Positions 9,180 to 16,747 of a stretch of 64,000 nt of DNA are shown here, one piece after another. Under the pieces are notes generated by a model, which was given only the letters and a program-made list of their open reading frames with translations, searched no databases and was not told the DNA's origin. Source of the DNA: Dehalococcoidia bacterium UBA5760 (GTDB taxonomy: Bacteria; Chloroflexota; Dehalococcoidia; Dehalococcoidales; UBA5760); the NCBI GenBank assembly GCA_002418895.1, contig DIFA01000009.1, positions 33,380 to 97,379 on the forward strand, in the 5' to 3' direction. The position numbers were made by a program, and so were the translations under genes. Each line of letters opens with the position of its first letter. The first letter of the stretch is position 1.

Positions 9180-10013
9180 GTGAAAAGAATCGGTATTCTC
9201 TGCCACCCGCTGAACAAAGCCGCCCGTCCCATGGCTGACGAACTGGAGAGTTTTCTCAGCGCCAGGGGCGTTTCCACGTGGGTATGTTCCGCCTGGGAAA
9301 GCGACGAGGCGAGAGCACAACTGGAGGATACCGATCTGATACTGACTGTCGGCGGCGACGGAACGATTCTACGGGCGGCCCAGGTGGTGATCTCAAACCC
9401 GATTCCAATTACCGGAGTGAACCTGGGTAAGCTGGGTTTTATGACTGAGCTCAGCGCTGCTGAGGCAAAAGACAAACTGGCGGCACTGCTGGCGGGAGAG
9501 GGTTGGATAGACGAGCGGGCTATGCTTGAGGCAAAGCTAAAAACTCCCGACAGTAAGGGGGCCCAGGTGCTCTACGCCCTGAATGATATGGTAATGGCAC
9601 GCGGCGAAGTAGCCCGTATGGTACATATCGAGGCCGCCATTGACGGGAAGGAGCTTACTACCTATCGTGCTGACGGAGTTATTCTGGCCACCGCCACCGG
9701 CAGCACCGGCTATTCACTGTCGGCCGGAGGGCCTATCCTACATCCTCAGGCCAAGGAGTTCCTCCTGTTACCGATACTACCTCACCTGAGTCTTGCCTAT
9801 ACCCTGGTATTACCGTCCTCAGTATCAGTCAGGCTGCGCATTAATGCCGCTCATACTACTACGTTAAGTGTTGACGGCCATATAAACCTGTCACTTGCCA
9901 GCGGCACTACTCTGGAAGTGAAGCAGAGTAAAAAGAAGACACGTTTCTTGAGGATCCATCCCGATTCGTCCTTCTATGGTTCTCTGGAGCAAAGACTGAA
10001 AGGGAAAAAGTAG
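9180..10013 (+). CDS. nadK: NAD kinase
   Basis: A 277-residue NAD kinase that phosphorylates NAD to NADP. The nucleotide motif LTVGGDGTILRAA sits at about residues 57-69. The ALNDMVMARG segment (usual ALNE/ND motif) and the glycine-rich TATGSTGYSLSAGGP loop follow. A GTG start at 9180 follows GTGAGGAG. It leads a compact run with a GNAT gene (8-nt gap) and a Nudix hydrolase (8-nt overlap). Confidence 0.95.
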   Translation: MKRIGILCHPLNKAARPMADELESFLSARGVSTWVCSAWESDEARAQLEDTDLILTVGGDGTILRAAQVVISNPIPITGVNLGKLGFMTELSAAEAKDKLAALLAGEGWIDERAMLEAKLKTPDSKGAQVLYALNDMVMARGEVARMVHIEAAIDGKELTTYRADGVILATATGSTGYSLSAGGPILHPQAKEFLLLPILPHLSLAYTLVLPSSVSVRLRINAAHTTTLSVDGHINLSLASGTTLEVKQSKKKTRFLRIHPDSSFYGSLEQRLKGKK

Positions 10014-10021
10014 GTGGTAAA

Positions 10022-10492
10022 GTGGTCAAGCTAGAAAGAGCCACGATTAGAGATGTCAGCCAGATACACCGGTTGGTTAACTTCTTCGCCAGCAGAGGGA
10101 AGATGCTGGCCCGCTCTTTAAGCGAGATATACGAAAACATCAGGGACTATCAGGTGGTCAGAGATGGGGAGCAGGTGATTGCCTGCGTGGCCCTGCACGT
10201 TATGTGGTCGGACCTGGCTGAGATTAAGTCACTGGCGGTCGCTGAGAGCAGCCAGAAACAGGGGATTGGCGAACGGATGATCCGGAGTTGTCTTGCAGAA
10301 GCAAAAGGGCTCGGCATAAGTACCGTTTTCTGCCTTACCTATAAACCGGAGCTTTTTGAGCGAGTGGGATTTTCTCGAATAGACAAAATGGAGCTTCCTA
10401 ACAAGGTCTGGACGGAATGCTACCGCTGCCCCAAGTTTCCCAATTGCGACGAAGTAGCCCTTACCTATCACACGGGGGCCCAGCTTGATTGA
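10022..10492 (+). CDS. GNAT-family N-acetyltransferase (ArgA-like)
   Basis: A 156-residue GNAT enzyme. The acetyl-CoA binding motif is SLAVAESSQKQGIGERMI at about residues 74-91, followed by GFSRIDKMELPNKVW. The latter segment and the pattern CYRCPKFPNCDE resemble the C-terminal acetyltransferase domain of N-acetylglutamate synthase-like proteins (short ArgA), so acetylation of glutamate is plausible but not shown. GTG start after AGGTGG. It lies between nadK and the Nudix gene. Confidence 0.8.
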   Translation: MVKLERATIRDVSQIHRLVNFFASRGKMLARSLSEIYENIRDYQVVRDGEQVIACVALHVMWSDLAEIKSLAVAESSQKQGIGERMIRSCLAEAKGLGISTVFCLTYKPELFERVGFSRIDKMELPNKVWTECYRCPKFPNCDEVALTYHTGAQLD

Positions 10493-11024
10493 GGAGAGAA
10501 CACTATCCAGTCATCTCGTCTACGAAGGGCGGGCGCTCAGGCTACGCATCGATGAGGTGGAGACAGCGGGCGGCAGAGAGTCCAGGCGAGAGATTGTTGA
10601 GCACGACGATTGTGTCGCTATTATCGCGGTTTCCGGCGATAGCATACTACTGGTAAAGCAGTTCCGTAAACCGGTGGAACAGGAACTTTTGGAGATACCG
10701 GCCGGTGGCATTGACGCCGGTGAGAGCCCGGAGGAGGCCGTCAGCCGTGAGCTGCGCGAGGAAACAGGCTGCCTGCCTCAAAAAATGGAGCGGCTGGGAG
10801 GCTTCTATTCTGTACCCGGTTACGGTACGGAATATCTCTACCTTTATCTGGCAACCGACCTTACTCCCGGCCGTCTGTTTGCCGAGGACACCGAGAGCAT
10901 CAGTGTGGTACGGGTGCCGATAAGTCAGATTCTTGAGCTTATCACCTCGGGCAGCATCTGCGACGCGAAGAGCATCGCCGGGCTGCTTACCTTCCTGGAG
11001 TATCTCAAGCGAAGTAACGGCTAG
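10485..11024 (+). CDS. Nudix hydrolase, ADP-ribose pyrophosphatase-like
   Basis: A 179-residue Nudix protein with a full Nudix box, GGIDAGESPEEAVSRELREE followed by TGCL (about residues 74-97). The ADPRase-type features RREIVEHDDCVAIIAV and LLVKQFRKPVEQELLEIPAG precede it. It likely hydrolyses ADP-ribose or related nucleotide sugars. The TTG start overlaps the GNAT stop by 8 nt; its ribosome site is weak. The stop overlaps that of the convergent HIT gene (CTAG). Confidence 0.9.
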   Translation: MIEERTLSSHLVYEGRALRLRIDEVETAGGRESRREIVEHDDCVAIIAVSGDSILLVKQFRKPVEQELLEIPAGGIDAGESPEEAVSRELREETGCLPQKMERLGGFYSVPGYGTEYLYLYLATDLTPGRLFAEDTESISVVRVPISQILELITSGSICDAKSIAGLLTFLEYLKRSNG

Positions 11025-11380
11025 CCGAGCTTATCGGTTAGCTTCCTGCCACCGATGAGGTGCATATGGAGATGGGTCACCAGCTGCCCTCCCCATTCGC
11101 CGTAGTTTATCACCAGGCGATATCCTTTTTCCGAGAGACCTTCACTTTTAGCCAGACGATTAGCCGCGCCAACCATACGCCCGATAAGAGACGACTCACC
11201 TTCGGATAGATGCGCCAGGGAAGGGATATGCCTCCTGGGTAGAATAAGCAGGTGAGCCGGAGCCTGGGGGTTAATGTCCCGGAAGGCGATTACTTCCTCA
11301 TCCTGATAGAGGATTTCGGTAGCCACTCTACCGGCCGCAATTTGACAGAAGATACAGTCCGTTTCCACCTTCTTGCTCAT
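11021..11380 (-). CDS. HIT-family (histidine triad) nucleotide-binding protein
   Basis: A 119-residue HINT-type protein starting with the zinc-like CIFCQIAAG segment and ending with the histidine triad THLHMHLIGGR. Members hydrolyse nucleoside phosphoramidates or acyl-adenylates. It is the last gene of a minus-strand run behind the carboxyltransferase subunit. The ATG start has only a distant AAGGGA. Confidence 0.94.
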   Translation of the reverse strand: MSKKVETDCIFCQIAAGRVATEILYQDEEVIAFRDINPQAPAHLLILPRRHIPSLAHLSEGESSLIGRMVGAANRLAKSEGLSEKGYRLVINYGEWGGQLVTHLHMHLIGGRKLTDKLG

Positions 11381-11397
11381 TTTAGATTAGATATCCC

Positions 11398-11511
11398 TTA
11401 TTCTCCAGAGCTCTTCTCAACAACCCGCTCCACCGTTATCTTACCCGCTTTTCCCCTGGCAATCAACTCAGGCTCGGAATTGATACCTCCGCCGCCTTCA
11501 GCCTTGCTCAA
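11398..11511 (-). CDS. Possible small ORF overlapping the carboxyltransferase stop (37 aa)
   Basis: A 37-codon frame beginning at a TTG that overlaps the upstream stop as TTGA (11511-11508). It reads SKAEGGGGINSEPELIARG and ends in KSSGE. It could be a coupled microprotein, or the frame-shifted remnant of a longer C-terminus of the carboxyltransferase. There is no ribosome site and no recognised domain, so the call is weak. Confidence 0.2.
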   Translation of the reverse strand: MSKAEGGGGINSEPELIARGKAGKITVERVVEKSSGE

Positions 11512-12902
11512 GAGGAAGAGGTCTCCAGACCGAACTTCCTTTTCAGGAAGCGCAGTCCGGTGATGGGATAGAGCGCGGCTATCAGTACGTCGCCGATATC
11601 CTCGGTGAAATCTCTTACCGCCTCTCTGGCTTTGTCCAGTTCGGGATCAAGCATATCGGCAGGGCGGCAGGTAACCGGAGTCTTGCCCCGTTTATAGTAC
11701 TTCAGGACTATCTCCTGTACTTCAGGGTCAATGGGAGCCGGCGGTTTACCATACAGCCCGTAAACGTAGTCCTGTACCTGAGTCGATACCAGCTTGTATC
11801 TGCCGACAAGAACATTCTGGACAGCCTGTACCCCGATAATCTGGCTGGTAGGGGTTACCAGCGGCGGGTAGCCCAGCTCCTTACGCACCCTTGGGACCTC
11901 TTTGTATACTTCATCCAGCCTGTGCAGGACATTACCCTCTCGTAACTGGGAAATCAGATTGGATATCATACCACCGGGAATCTGGTGCATCAGCACGCCG
12001 GTATCAATAACCGATGTTTTTGTGTTCCCCATGAAGTCCTGGTACTTGGGTGCTATCGACTCGATGTACTCCCCCAGTTTGAACAGGTGGGTCAAGTCAA
12101 GGCCGGTATCCCGGGGAGTCCCCTGCAGAGCAACCAGGATAGGTTCAACAGCCGGGTGAGAAGAGCGCAGGGCAAACGGAGCCAGGGCAGTATCGATAAT
12201 GTCCACCCCGGCTTCGATGGCCTTCAGACAGCTCATCGAGGCCATGCCGCTGGTGTAGTGGGTGTGAAGCTGTACCGGTACCTTTAGTACTTCCTTCAGG
12301 GCCTTAATCAGCCGATAGGCATCATCAGGGGCGATAAGACCCGCCATATCCTTGATGCAGATGCTGTCAGCACCCATATCCTGCATGATGAGCGCCTTAT
12401 TGACATAATAATCGAGATTGTAAACCGCCCCACCCATCTTACGCTCGGTAAGTGAATAGCATATCGAGAGCTGGGCATGCTTACCGCTCTCCTTAATCGC
12501 CTTAAGACAAGTCTCGAAGTTGCGCTCATCGTTCAGGGCATCAAAGACCCTGAAGATATCGATGCCCACCCGTGCAGCGTGATGGACAAAGGCGGTAACC
12601 ACATCATCGGCATAGTTCCGGTAACCGACCAGGTTCTGTCCCCTGAGCAGCATTTGCAGCGGCGTATCCGGCATCAGATCCTTGAGGAGACGAGGCCTTT
12701 GCCAGGGGTCCTCGTTGAGAAACCTGGTAGCAACATCAAAGGTGGCACCACCCCAGACCTCCATCGAGTGGAAGCCGACCTTATTCATCTCCGCGGCGAT
12801 ATTCACCATATCCTCGGTCCGCATCCGGGTGGCTAACAGCGATTGATGTCCGTCACGGAAGGTAATATCAGTGATTTTTAGCGGGCTCTTTTTTGTTTTC
12901 AC
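11508..12902 (-). CDS. Oxaloacetate decarboxylase alpha / pyruvate carboxylase B-type carboxyltransferase, without biotinyl domain
   Basis: A 464-residue carboxyltransferase of the OadA/PycB/transcarboxylase-5S family. The TIM-barrel start ITDITFRDGHQSLLATRMRT and the metal/lysine region DSICIKDMAG are clear, with the metal-binding HTHYTSGMA further on. The conserved PYC_OADA region runs to LYPITGLRFLKRKFG, where the protein stops. The C-terminal biotinyl domain found in OadA and PycB is missing, as in transcarboxylase 5S. A separate biotin carrier is needed but is not in this window. A link to the methylmalonyl-CoA genes at 47-50 kb is an inference. Confidence 0.88.
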   Translation of the reverse strand: MKTKKSPLKITDITFRDGHQSLLATRMRTEDMVNIAAEMNKVGFHSMEVWGGATFDVATRFLNEDPWQRPRLLKDLMPDTPLQMLLRGQNLVGYRNYADDVVTAFVHHAARVGIDIFRVFDALNDERNFETCLKAIKESGKHAQLSICYSLTERKMGGAVYNLDYYVNKALIMQDMGADSICIKDMAGLIAPDDAYRLIKALKEVLKVPVQLHTHYTSGMASMSCLKAIEAGVDIIDTALAPFALRSSHPAVEPILVALQGTPRDTGLDLTHLFKLGEYIESIAPKYQDFMGNTKTSVIDTGVLMHQIPGGMISNLISQLREGNVLHRLDEVYKEVPRVRKELGYPPLVTPTSQIIGVQAVQNVLVGRYKLVSTQVQDYVYGLYGKPPAPIDPEVQEIVLKYYKRGKTPVTCRPADMLDPELDKAREAVRDFTEDIGDVLIAALYPITGLRFLKRKFGLETSSS

Positions 12903-13096
12903 TCTGGATGCTCCATTATATAGAGTATCTACTTTGATGACATTTATTATTATACAGGTTAGACTATTCTATGGAAAGTGGCTAAAATAGTGATAGAATG
13001 GGAGCGGCGGCAGGAACCGTACGGTCTGACGCCGGGCTGGTTGCGGCACAGGCAATGATTTGTTTCTGCTATTATCTTTATTCGGGGCGGTGTTAA

Positions 13097-13594
13097 ATGA
13101 CAGCCAATTTTGTAGAGGTATATCTCGGTCTGGGCTCAAATATGGGCAACCGGCAGGAAAACCTGGAGAAGGCTCTTGATTTCCTGTCGCAGAGGCTGCG
13201 GGTAGCCAGGGTCTCCTCGATGTATGATACCGAGCCGTTGGGTAACACTGATCAGCCCCGCTTTCTCAATCTGGCCTGCCGGGTCAATACCGTACTGGAA
13301 CCGGCGGCACTGCTTGCTCTGGCCAAGGGGATCGAGAGCAAGATGGGCAGGGCGTTCGGCAAAGCCAATGGCCCCCGCCCCATTGATATCGACATCCTTA
13401 TTTATGGCGACCGGATTATGGACACACCGGACCTGGTTATTCCCCACCCCAGGATGACGGAGAGAGCCTTCGTCCTGGTGCCTCTGGCAGAGATTGCCCC
13501 CGATTTAAGAAACCCGGCAAACGGCAAGACGGTCAGAGAGATGTTGGCCGGGATAACCGAGATGCAGGGCGTACTTAAATGGGAGAGCAGCTAA
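13097..13594 (+). CDS. folK: 2-amino-4-hydroxy-6-hydroxymethyldihydropteridine diphosphokinase
   Basis: A 165-residue HPPK of folate biosynthesis, which transfers pyrophosphate from ATP to 6-hydroxymethyl-dihydropterin. Family signatures are YLGLGSNMGNR at the N-terminus, YDTEPLG, and the catalytic GPRPIDIDILIYG segment with two magnesium-binding aspartates. ATG 13097 follows GGGGCGG. A queD-like gene begins 9 nt after its stop, so the two are probably co-transcribed. Confidence 0.95.
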   Translation: MTANFVEVYLGLGSNMGNRQENLEKALDFLSQRLRVARVSSMYDTEPLGNTDQPRFLNLACRVNTVLEPAALLALAKGIESKMGRAFGKANGPRPIDIDILIYGDRIMDTPDLVIPHPRMTERAFVLVPLAEIAPDLRNPANGKTVREMLAGITEMQGVLKWESS

Positions 13595-13603
13595 GGAGAG
13601 AGA

Positions 13604-13975
13604 ATGTATCAGCTATCCGTCGAGCAGCATTTTGACGCCGCTCATCTCCTGCGGGGATATCATGGCAAGTGTGAGGCACTGCACGGACATCGCTTCCGGG
13701 CCGTGGTCAAGGTCGAGGCCGCCGGGCTCGATGGAATAGGAATAGCCTACGACTTTGCCGAGCTGAAAAGGCATCTCAGAGATATTCTATCCCGGTTCGA
13801 CCATGCCTGCCTGAATGACGTACACCCGTTCGATAAAATAAACCCGTCTTCGGAGAATATCGCCCGCACCATCTATGATGAGCTTAAGCCGAAGCTGGCG
13901 GGAATACCGGTCATACTTGCCGCCGTCGAGGTATGGGAATCACCCGAGAACGGAGTAGCCTACATTCCCGATTAG
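13604..13975 (+). CDS. queD: 6-carboxy/6-pyruvoyl-tetrahydropterin synthase family (COG0720), CExxHGH type
   Basis: A 123-residue tunnelling-fold enzyme acting on dihydroneopterin triphosphate. Zinc ligands are His14 and the HGH pair at residues 27-29. The catalytic stretch is CEALHGH, carrying both the Cys of QueD (CxxxHGH) and the Glu of the folate-type PTPS-III (ExxHGH). COG0720 members with this combined motif are known as dual-function PTPS-I/III enzymes. The position directly behind folK and the absence of folB in the window suit a folate role alongside queuosine. The ribosome site is AAGGAGAG. Confidence 0.9.
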   Translation: MYQLSVEQHFDAAHLLRGYHGKCEALHGHRFRAVVKVEAAGLDGIGIAYDFAELKRHLRDILSRFDHACLNDVHPFDKINPSSENIARTIYDELKPKLAGIPVILAAVEVWESPENGVAYIPD

Positions 13976-14154
13976 GGGCGCTTATCCGGCGGTAACAGGC
14001 CGGGGATTGTCTCCCGGATGGGGTAAAGCGCTTCGCATTTCCGGCAATATAGCGAGCCGGTCACTATTTCCTGCCCGTTCTCTTCCTCTACCTTGAGCTC
14101 AAGCTCACCCTTGCAAACCGGGCAGACCAGGATATCCATCAGTTCTTTCTTCAT
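13972..14154 (-). CDS. Trm112-family zinc-ribbon protein
   Basis: A 60-residue Trm112/YcaR-type protein: MKKELMDILVCPVCKGEL, then YCRKCEALYPIRETIPGLLP, the typical CPxC...CxxC ribbon and YPI(R/V)xxIPxLL tail. In other organisms Trm112 activates methyltransferases; no partner is adjacent here. The frame is open 6 codons further upstream, but the family start is ATG 14154. No Shine-Dalgarno is present, and a TATAAT ends 6 nt before the ATG, which suggests a leaderless mRNA. The stop overlaps the queD-like stop (TTAG). Confidence 0.85.
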   Translation of the reverse strand: MKKELMDILVCPVCKGELELKVEEENGQEIVTGSLYCRKCEALYPIRETIPGLLPPDKRP

Positions 14155-14160
14155 AACCGG

Positions 14161-14166
14161 ATTATA
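14161..14166 (-). promoter_or_regulatory. TATAAT -10 element immediately upstream of the Trm112 gene
   Basis: Read on the minus strand, TATAAT is followed by CCGGTT and then the ATG. Transcription normally starts about 7 nt after the -10 hexamer, which would place the first nucleotide at or next to the start codon. No good -35 is visible. Confidence 0.45.
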
Positions 14167-14253
14167 CCACAACGATCTTTAGCGCATGCGGCAGGGTGTC
14201 GAAACATTTCTTAAGGATGAGATATAAGGCAAACTGCCTCACCGCTTGGTATT

Positions 14254-14436
14254 TCAGGTGAAGCTGTTTGGTGAGCAGGTACGGGAAGAAGAAGCCGTAC
14301 CGAATGTAGAAAAGACCCTTCTCGGCCGCTCCTTACCGCATCGGGGGCACTTCACCTCGCTATCGCTATCGGCTATGCTCCGCCGAAGCTCGAACCGGGC
14401 GCCGCATTTGGTACATTCATACTCATAAACAGGCAC
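14254..14436 (-). CDS. FmdB-type zinc-ribbon protein
   Basis: A 60-residue FmdB family protein: MPVYEYECTKCGARFELR with a second CPRCGKERPRRVFS pair. It is the second member in the window (see 6278-6508) and lacks the extra Cys-rich tail of the first. GTG start with GGAGG about 10 nt upstream. It is divergent from the alpha/beta hydrolase gene. Confidence 0.85.
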   Translation of the reverse strand: MPVYEYECTKCGARFELRRSIADSDSEVKCPRCGKERPRRVFSTFGTASSSRTCSPNSFT

Positions 14437-14531
14437 AGCACAACCTCCGCTGCTCTTTTATCGCTCCCTCTTTCATTGTAAATACGGTTCCGGTATAATG
14501 CAAGCAAAAATGGTGAAAAGGAGGAAGCAGG

Positions 14532-15335
14532 ATGCCCTACTTGAGCCTGAACGGCACCCGTTTGTACTACGAGGAGAAGGGGGAAGGACAACCGATTATC
14601 TTCATACACGGGGTATGGATGAGCGGCCGCTTCTTCAAGAAGCAGATACCCTACTTCGCCCGGCGCTACCGGGTAATCGTACCCGACCTGCGGTCACACG
14701 GACGCTCGGCACACGTCCATTTCGGTCATACCCTGCCCGGCTACGCCCGGGATATCCATGCCCTGATAGCTGATCTCGGCTTAAAGAACGTCGTGCTGAT
14801 AGGCTGGTCGATGGGCGCCCTGGTTACCTGGGACTATTTCAAGCAGTTCGGCAGCGAGAATGTTAGGGCTACCGTTATCATCGATCAGTCTGCCTGCGAT
14901 TTAACAGCGCCCGATTGGACTATGGGGCTTTTTGACCTCGCGGAGCTCCGCCGGACGATGGCTGCCGTCCAGACAGACCGGGAAACGGTTGTACGCGATT
15001 TCATCCCGTTGATGTTCAAAGATAAGCCTGCAGAGGAAGAGGCCAGGTGGATTTTCGATGAAATAACCCGGCTGCCCGAGTCTGTCGCCGGTGCTATCCT
15101 CTTCGACCAGACCCTGCAGGACTACCGGCCGGTACTCTCGAGCGTAAACGTCCCGACGCTGCTTTGCTTCGGCAGGGACGAAAAGCTTTACCCGGTCGCC
15201 GCCGGAGAATACCTTTGCCGGAACCTGCCCGATGCCCGGCTCGTGGTCTTCGAGGAGAGCGGCCACTGCCCGTTCCTGGAGGAACCAGAGCGTTTCAACC
15301 GGGAGGTAGACCGGTTTATCCGATCACTGCGCTGA
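14532..15335 (+). CDS. Alpha/beta hydrolase
   Basis: A 267-residue alpha/beta-hydrolase. The oxyanion loop is FIHGVWM, the nucleophile elbow is GWSMGA (Ser94) and the catalytic His lies in ESGHCPFLEEPERFN near the C-terminus. The acid is probably the Asp of CFGRDEKLYP. The sequence resembles esterases and haloperoxidase-like hydrolases, but the substrate cannot be told. The ribosome site is AAAGGAGG. It precedes tspO by 22 nt and may share its transcript. Confidence 0.9.
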   Translation: MPYLSLNGTRLYYEEKGEGQPIIFIHGVWMSGRFFKKQIPYFARRYRVIVPDLRSHGRSAHVHFGHTLPGYARDIHALIADLGLKNVVLIGWSMGALVTWDYFKQFGSENVRATVIIDQSACDLTAPDWTMGLFDLAELRRTMAAVQTDRETVVRDFIPLMFKDKPAEEEARWIFDEITRLPESVAGAILFDQTLQDYRPVLSSVNVPTLLCFGRDEKLYPVAAGEYLCRNLPDARLVVFEESGHCPFLEEPERFNREVDRFIRSLR

Positions 15336-15357
15336 ACAACCGGAGGAAGGAGGGAAC

Positions 15358-15840
15358 ATGTCCGATAAATCCGTTATAGGTAAGCTGGTAGGAAGTATCG
15401 CAGCCTGCTATGGCGCCGGGGCAATCGGGTCGGCCTTCACAACGCCCAAGATTCCCACCTGGTATGCAACCCTCAATAAGCCGTCTTTCACCCCTCCCGA
15501 TGCCGTATTCATGCCGGTCTGGCTGACCCTTTACGCCCTGATGGGAATAGCGGTATTCCTGATATGGCGCAAAGGGCTGCAGACCGGGAGAGTGAAGCCG
15601 GCATTCATCTTGTTCTGGGTGCAGTTGGTCCTTAATGCTCTATGGTCGGTAGTATTCTTCGGCTATGAATCCCCTGCCGGCGGCTTCGCCATAATACTGG
15701 CACTCGGGATTATACTTCTGATTACTACCATCAAGTTCTTCAAGATATCTAAGACTGCAGGCGGTCTTCTCGTACCTTACCTGTCCTGGATAGTTATTGC
15801 CGCTTCGCTAAACGGCGGGATCATGATATTAAATCCCTAG
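15358..15840 (+). CDS. tspO: TspO/MBR family membrane protein
   Basis: A 160-residue five-span TspO homologue, rich in Trp and aromatic residues typical of the family: TPKIPTWYATLNKPSFTPPD after the first span, then PVWLTLYALMGIA. TspO proteins bind tetrapyrroles and act in oxidative stress or porphyrin handling. ATG 15358 follows GGAGGAAGGAGGG. Confidence 0.9.
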   Translation: MSDKSVIGKLVGSIAACYGAGAIGSAFTTPKIPTWYATLNKPSFTPPDAVFMPVWLTLYALMGIAVFLIWRKGLQTGRVKPAFILFWVQLVLNALWSVVFFGYESPAGGFAIILALGIILLITTIKFFKISKTAGGLLVPYLSWIVIAASLNGGIMILNP

Positions 15841-15871
15841 AATCCCTATGCACTCATTTAAAGACTATCCC

Positions 15872-15901
15872 TTGACAAAATGAACATTAAAGATGTACGA
15901 T
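15872..15901 (+). promoter_or_regulatory. Sigma70-type promoter of the wHTH-MNT/HEPN operon
   Basis: TTGACA (15872-15877) and TACGAT (15896-15901) are separated by 18 bp. The start codon of the antitoxin gene follows about 30 bp downstream. An inverted repeat overlaps this promoter. Confidence 0.7.
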
Positions 15902-15921
15902 AGCACATAAATAATGTTCAT
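15880..15921. promoter_or_regulatory. Perfect 9-bp inverted repeat overlapping the toxin-antitoxin promoter
   Basis: ATGAACATT (15880-15888) and AATGTTCAT (15913-15921) are perfect reverse complements with centres 33 bp apart, about three helical turns. They flank the -10 box. The downstream gene encodes a winged-helix protein, so autoregulation by the antitoxin is the natural reading; it is inferred. Confidence 0.6.
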
Positions 15922-15932
15922 GGTATCAGAGA

Positions 15933-16502
15933 ATGCTTGAATACATAATTACCTCTAAAGCCAAGAGGAACCTGTTAAAGTTATTTCTTACCAATCCGGA
16001 CACAGAGTTCTACGTCAGGGACATCTCAAGACGTACAGGCGAGCCGTTGAACGCTGTCCGCAGAGAGTTGGGATACCTTGAGAAAGCCGGCCTTGTTCGT
16101 TCAAGGAATGCTGGTAATCTCAGATACTACGCTGTGGTTAAGGAGTTTCCTTTCTACCAGGAATTGAAGAAAATAATCTATTCTACTGTTGGGCTTGGGG
16201 ATTTCTTAACAGATAAATTACGCCAGACCAATCTAATAGAATTGGCTTTCATTTACGGTTCGATAGCCCGGGACGAAGAGACAGCCAAAAGTGACGTCGA
16301 TCTTTTTGTTGTTGGCGAAATAGAAGAGGATGAACTTCATTCGCTCATTTATGAAGCACAAAGAGAAGTTAGACGAGAGATTAACTACTCCCTCATGAGT
16401 AAAGACGAGTTTATTAAAAGGTTGAAAAAAGGTGACTCGTTCGTTAAACGTGTTATGGATGAAAGAAAATTAGTGTTGAAGGGGAATCCGGATGTCTATT
16501 GA
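15933..16502 (+). CDS. Winged-helix / MNT-type nucleotidyltransferase (antitoxin of a HEPN-MNT pair)
   Basis: A 189-residue fusion. Residues about 1-75 are an ArsR-like winged helix (FYVRDISRRTGEPLNAVRRE, then LGYLEKAGLV). Residues about 85-185 form a minimal nucleotidyltransferase with GSIARDEETAKSDVDLFVVG, the GSxARxxxxxxSDxDL signature. In HEPN-MNT systems the MNT partner neutralises the HEPN RNase, often by nucleotidylating it. The fused wHTH suggests it also represses its own operon through the inverted repeat at 15880-15921. The next gene overlaps it by 11 nt. Base composition here is visibly more A+T-rich than the surrounding genome. Confidence 0.85.
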   Translation: MLEYIITSKAKRNLLKLFLTNPDTEFYVRDISRRTGEPLNAVRRELGYLEKAGLVRSRNAGNLRYYAVVKEFPFYQELKKIIYSTVGLGDFLTDKLRQTNLIELAFIYGSIARDEETAKSDVDLFVVGEIEEDELHSLIYEAQREVRREINYSLMSKDEFIKRLKKGDSFVKRVMDERKLVLKGNPDVY

Positions 16503-16701
16503 GCAGATGGTACAAGAAGGGCGTATCTATCCATTCAAGGCAACCAGAGCAGAGATAACAAAGGTCATGGATCTTGCCAGACGTGATCTTGCTGAAGCCG
16601 AGAAAATCAAAGGCATCAGCCTGGATTGGACCTACTCTATCGCATACAATGCCGTACTCCAGGCTTGTAGAGCTTTAATGTTTCGGGACTTATATACTTG
16701 A
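16492..16701 (+). pseudogene. HEPN toxin, 5' fragment (disrupted by insertion)
   Basis: The N-terminal 64 codons of a HEPN-domain toxin (ATRAEITKVMDLARRDLAEA through AYNAVLQACRALMF) overlap the antitoxin gene by 11 nt. Native sequence ends at 16684, where the mobile element begins. The frame then reads a few element codons to a stop at 16701. Joining 16684 to 18919 restores a continuous 142-residue HEPN frame, so the gene was intact before insertion. The RNase motif is in the 3' fragment, so this half should be inactive alone. Confidence 0.9.
16677..16684. repeat. Target-site duplication, left copy
   Basis: AATGTTTC directly precedes the left end of the IS1595-like element and is repeated exactly at 18911-18918. 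Eight base pairs is the length expected for IS1595-family insertions. Confidence 0.9.
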
Positions 16702-16710
16702 CAAAGGGTA
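16685..16710 (+). repeat. Left terminal inverted repeat of the IS1595-like element
   Basis: It starts GGGACTTATATACTTGAC and mismatches the right repeat at positions 4, 18 and 19 only. The -35 box of the transposase promoter lies inside it. Confidence 0.9.
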
Positions 16711-16726
16711 ATTAGTGTGCTATCCT
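16698..16726 (+). promoter_or_regulatory. Transposase promoter inside and next to the left inverted repeat
   Basis: TTGACA (16698-16703), 17-bp spacer, TATCCT (16721-16726). The spacer contains TAATTAGT and GTGC, which recur in the promoter at 18353-18380. Confidence 0.7.
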
Positions 16727-16747
16727 ATCTAATATGAAGCTAATTAC
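16708..16747. promoter_or_regulatory. Inverted repeat GTAATTAG/CTAATTAC around the transposase promoter start
   Basis: GTAATTAG (16708-16715) and CTAATTAC (16740-16747) are perfect reverse complements flanking the -10 and likely transcription start. This is a candidate operator for the element's own transcription. Confidence 0.45.
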
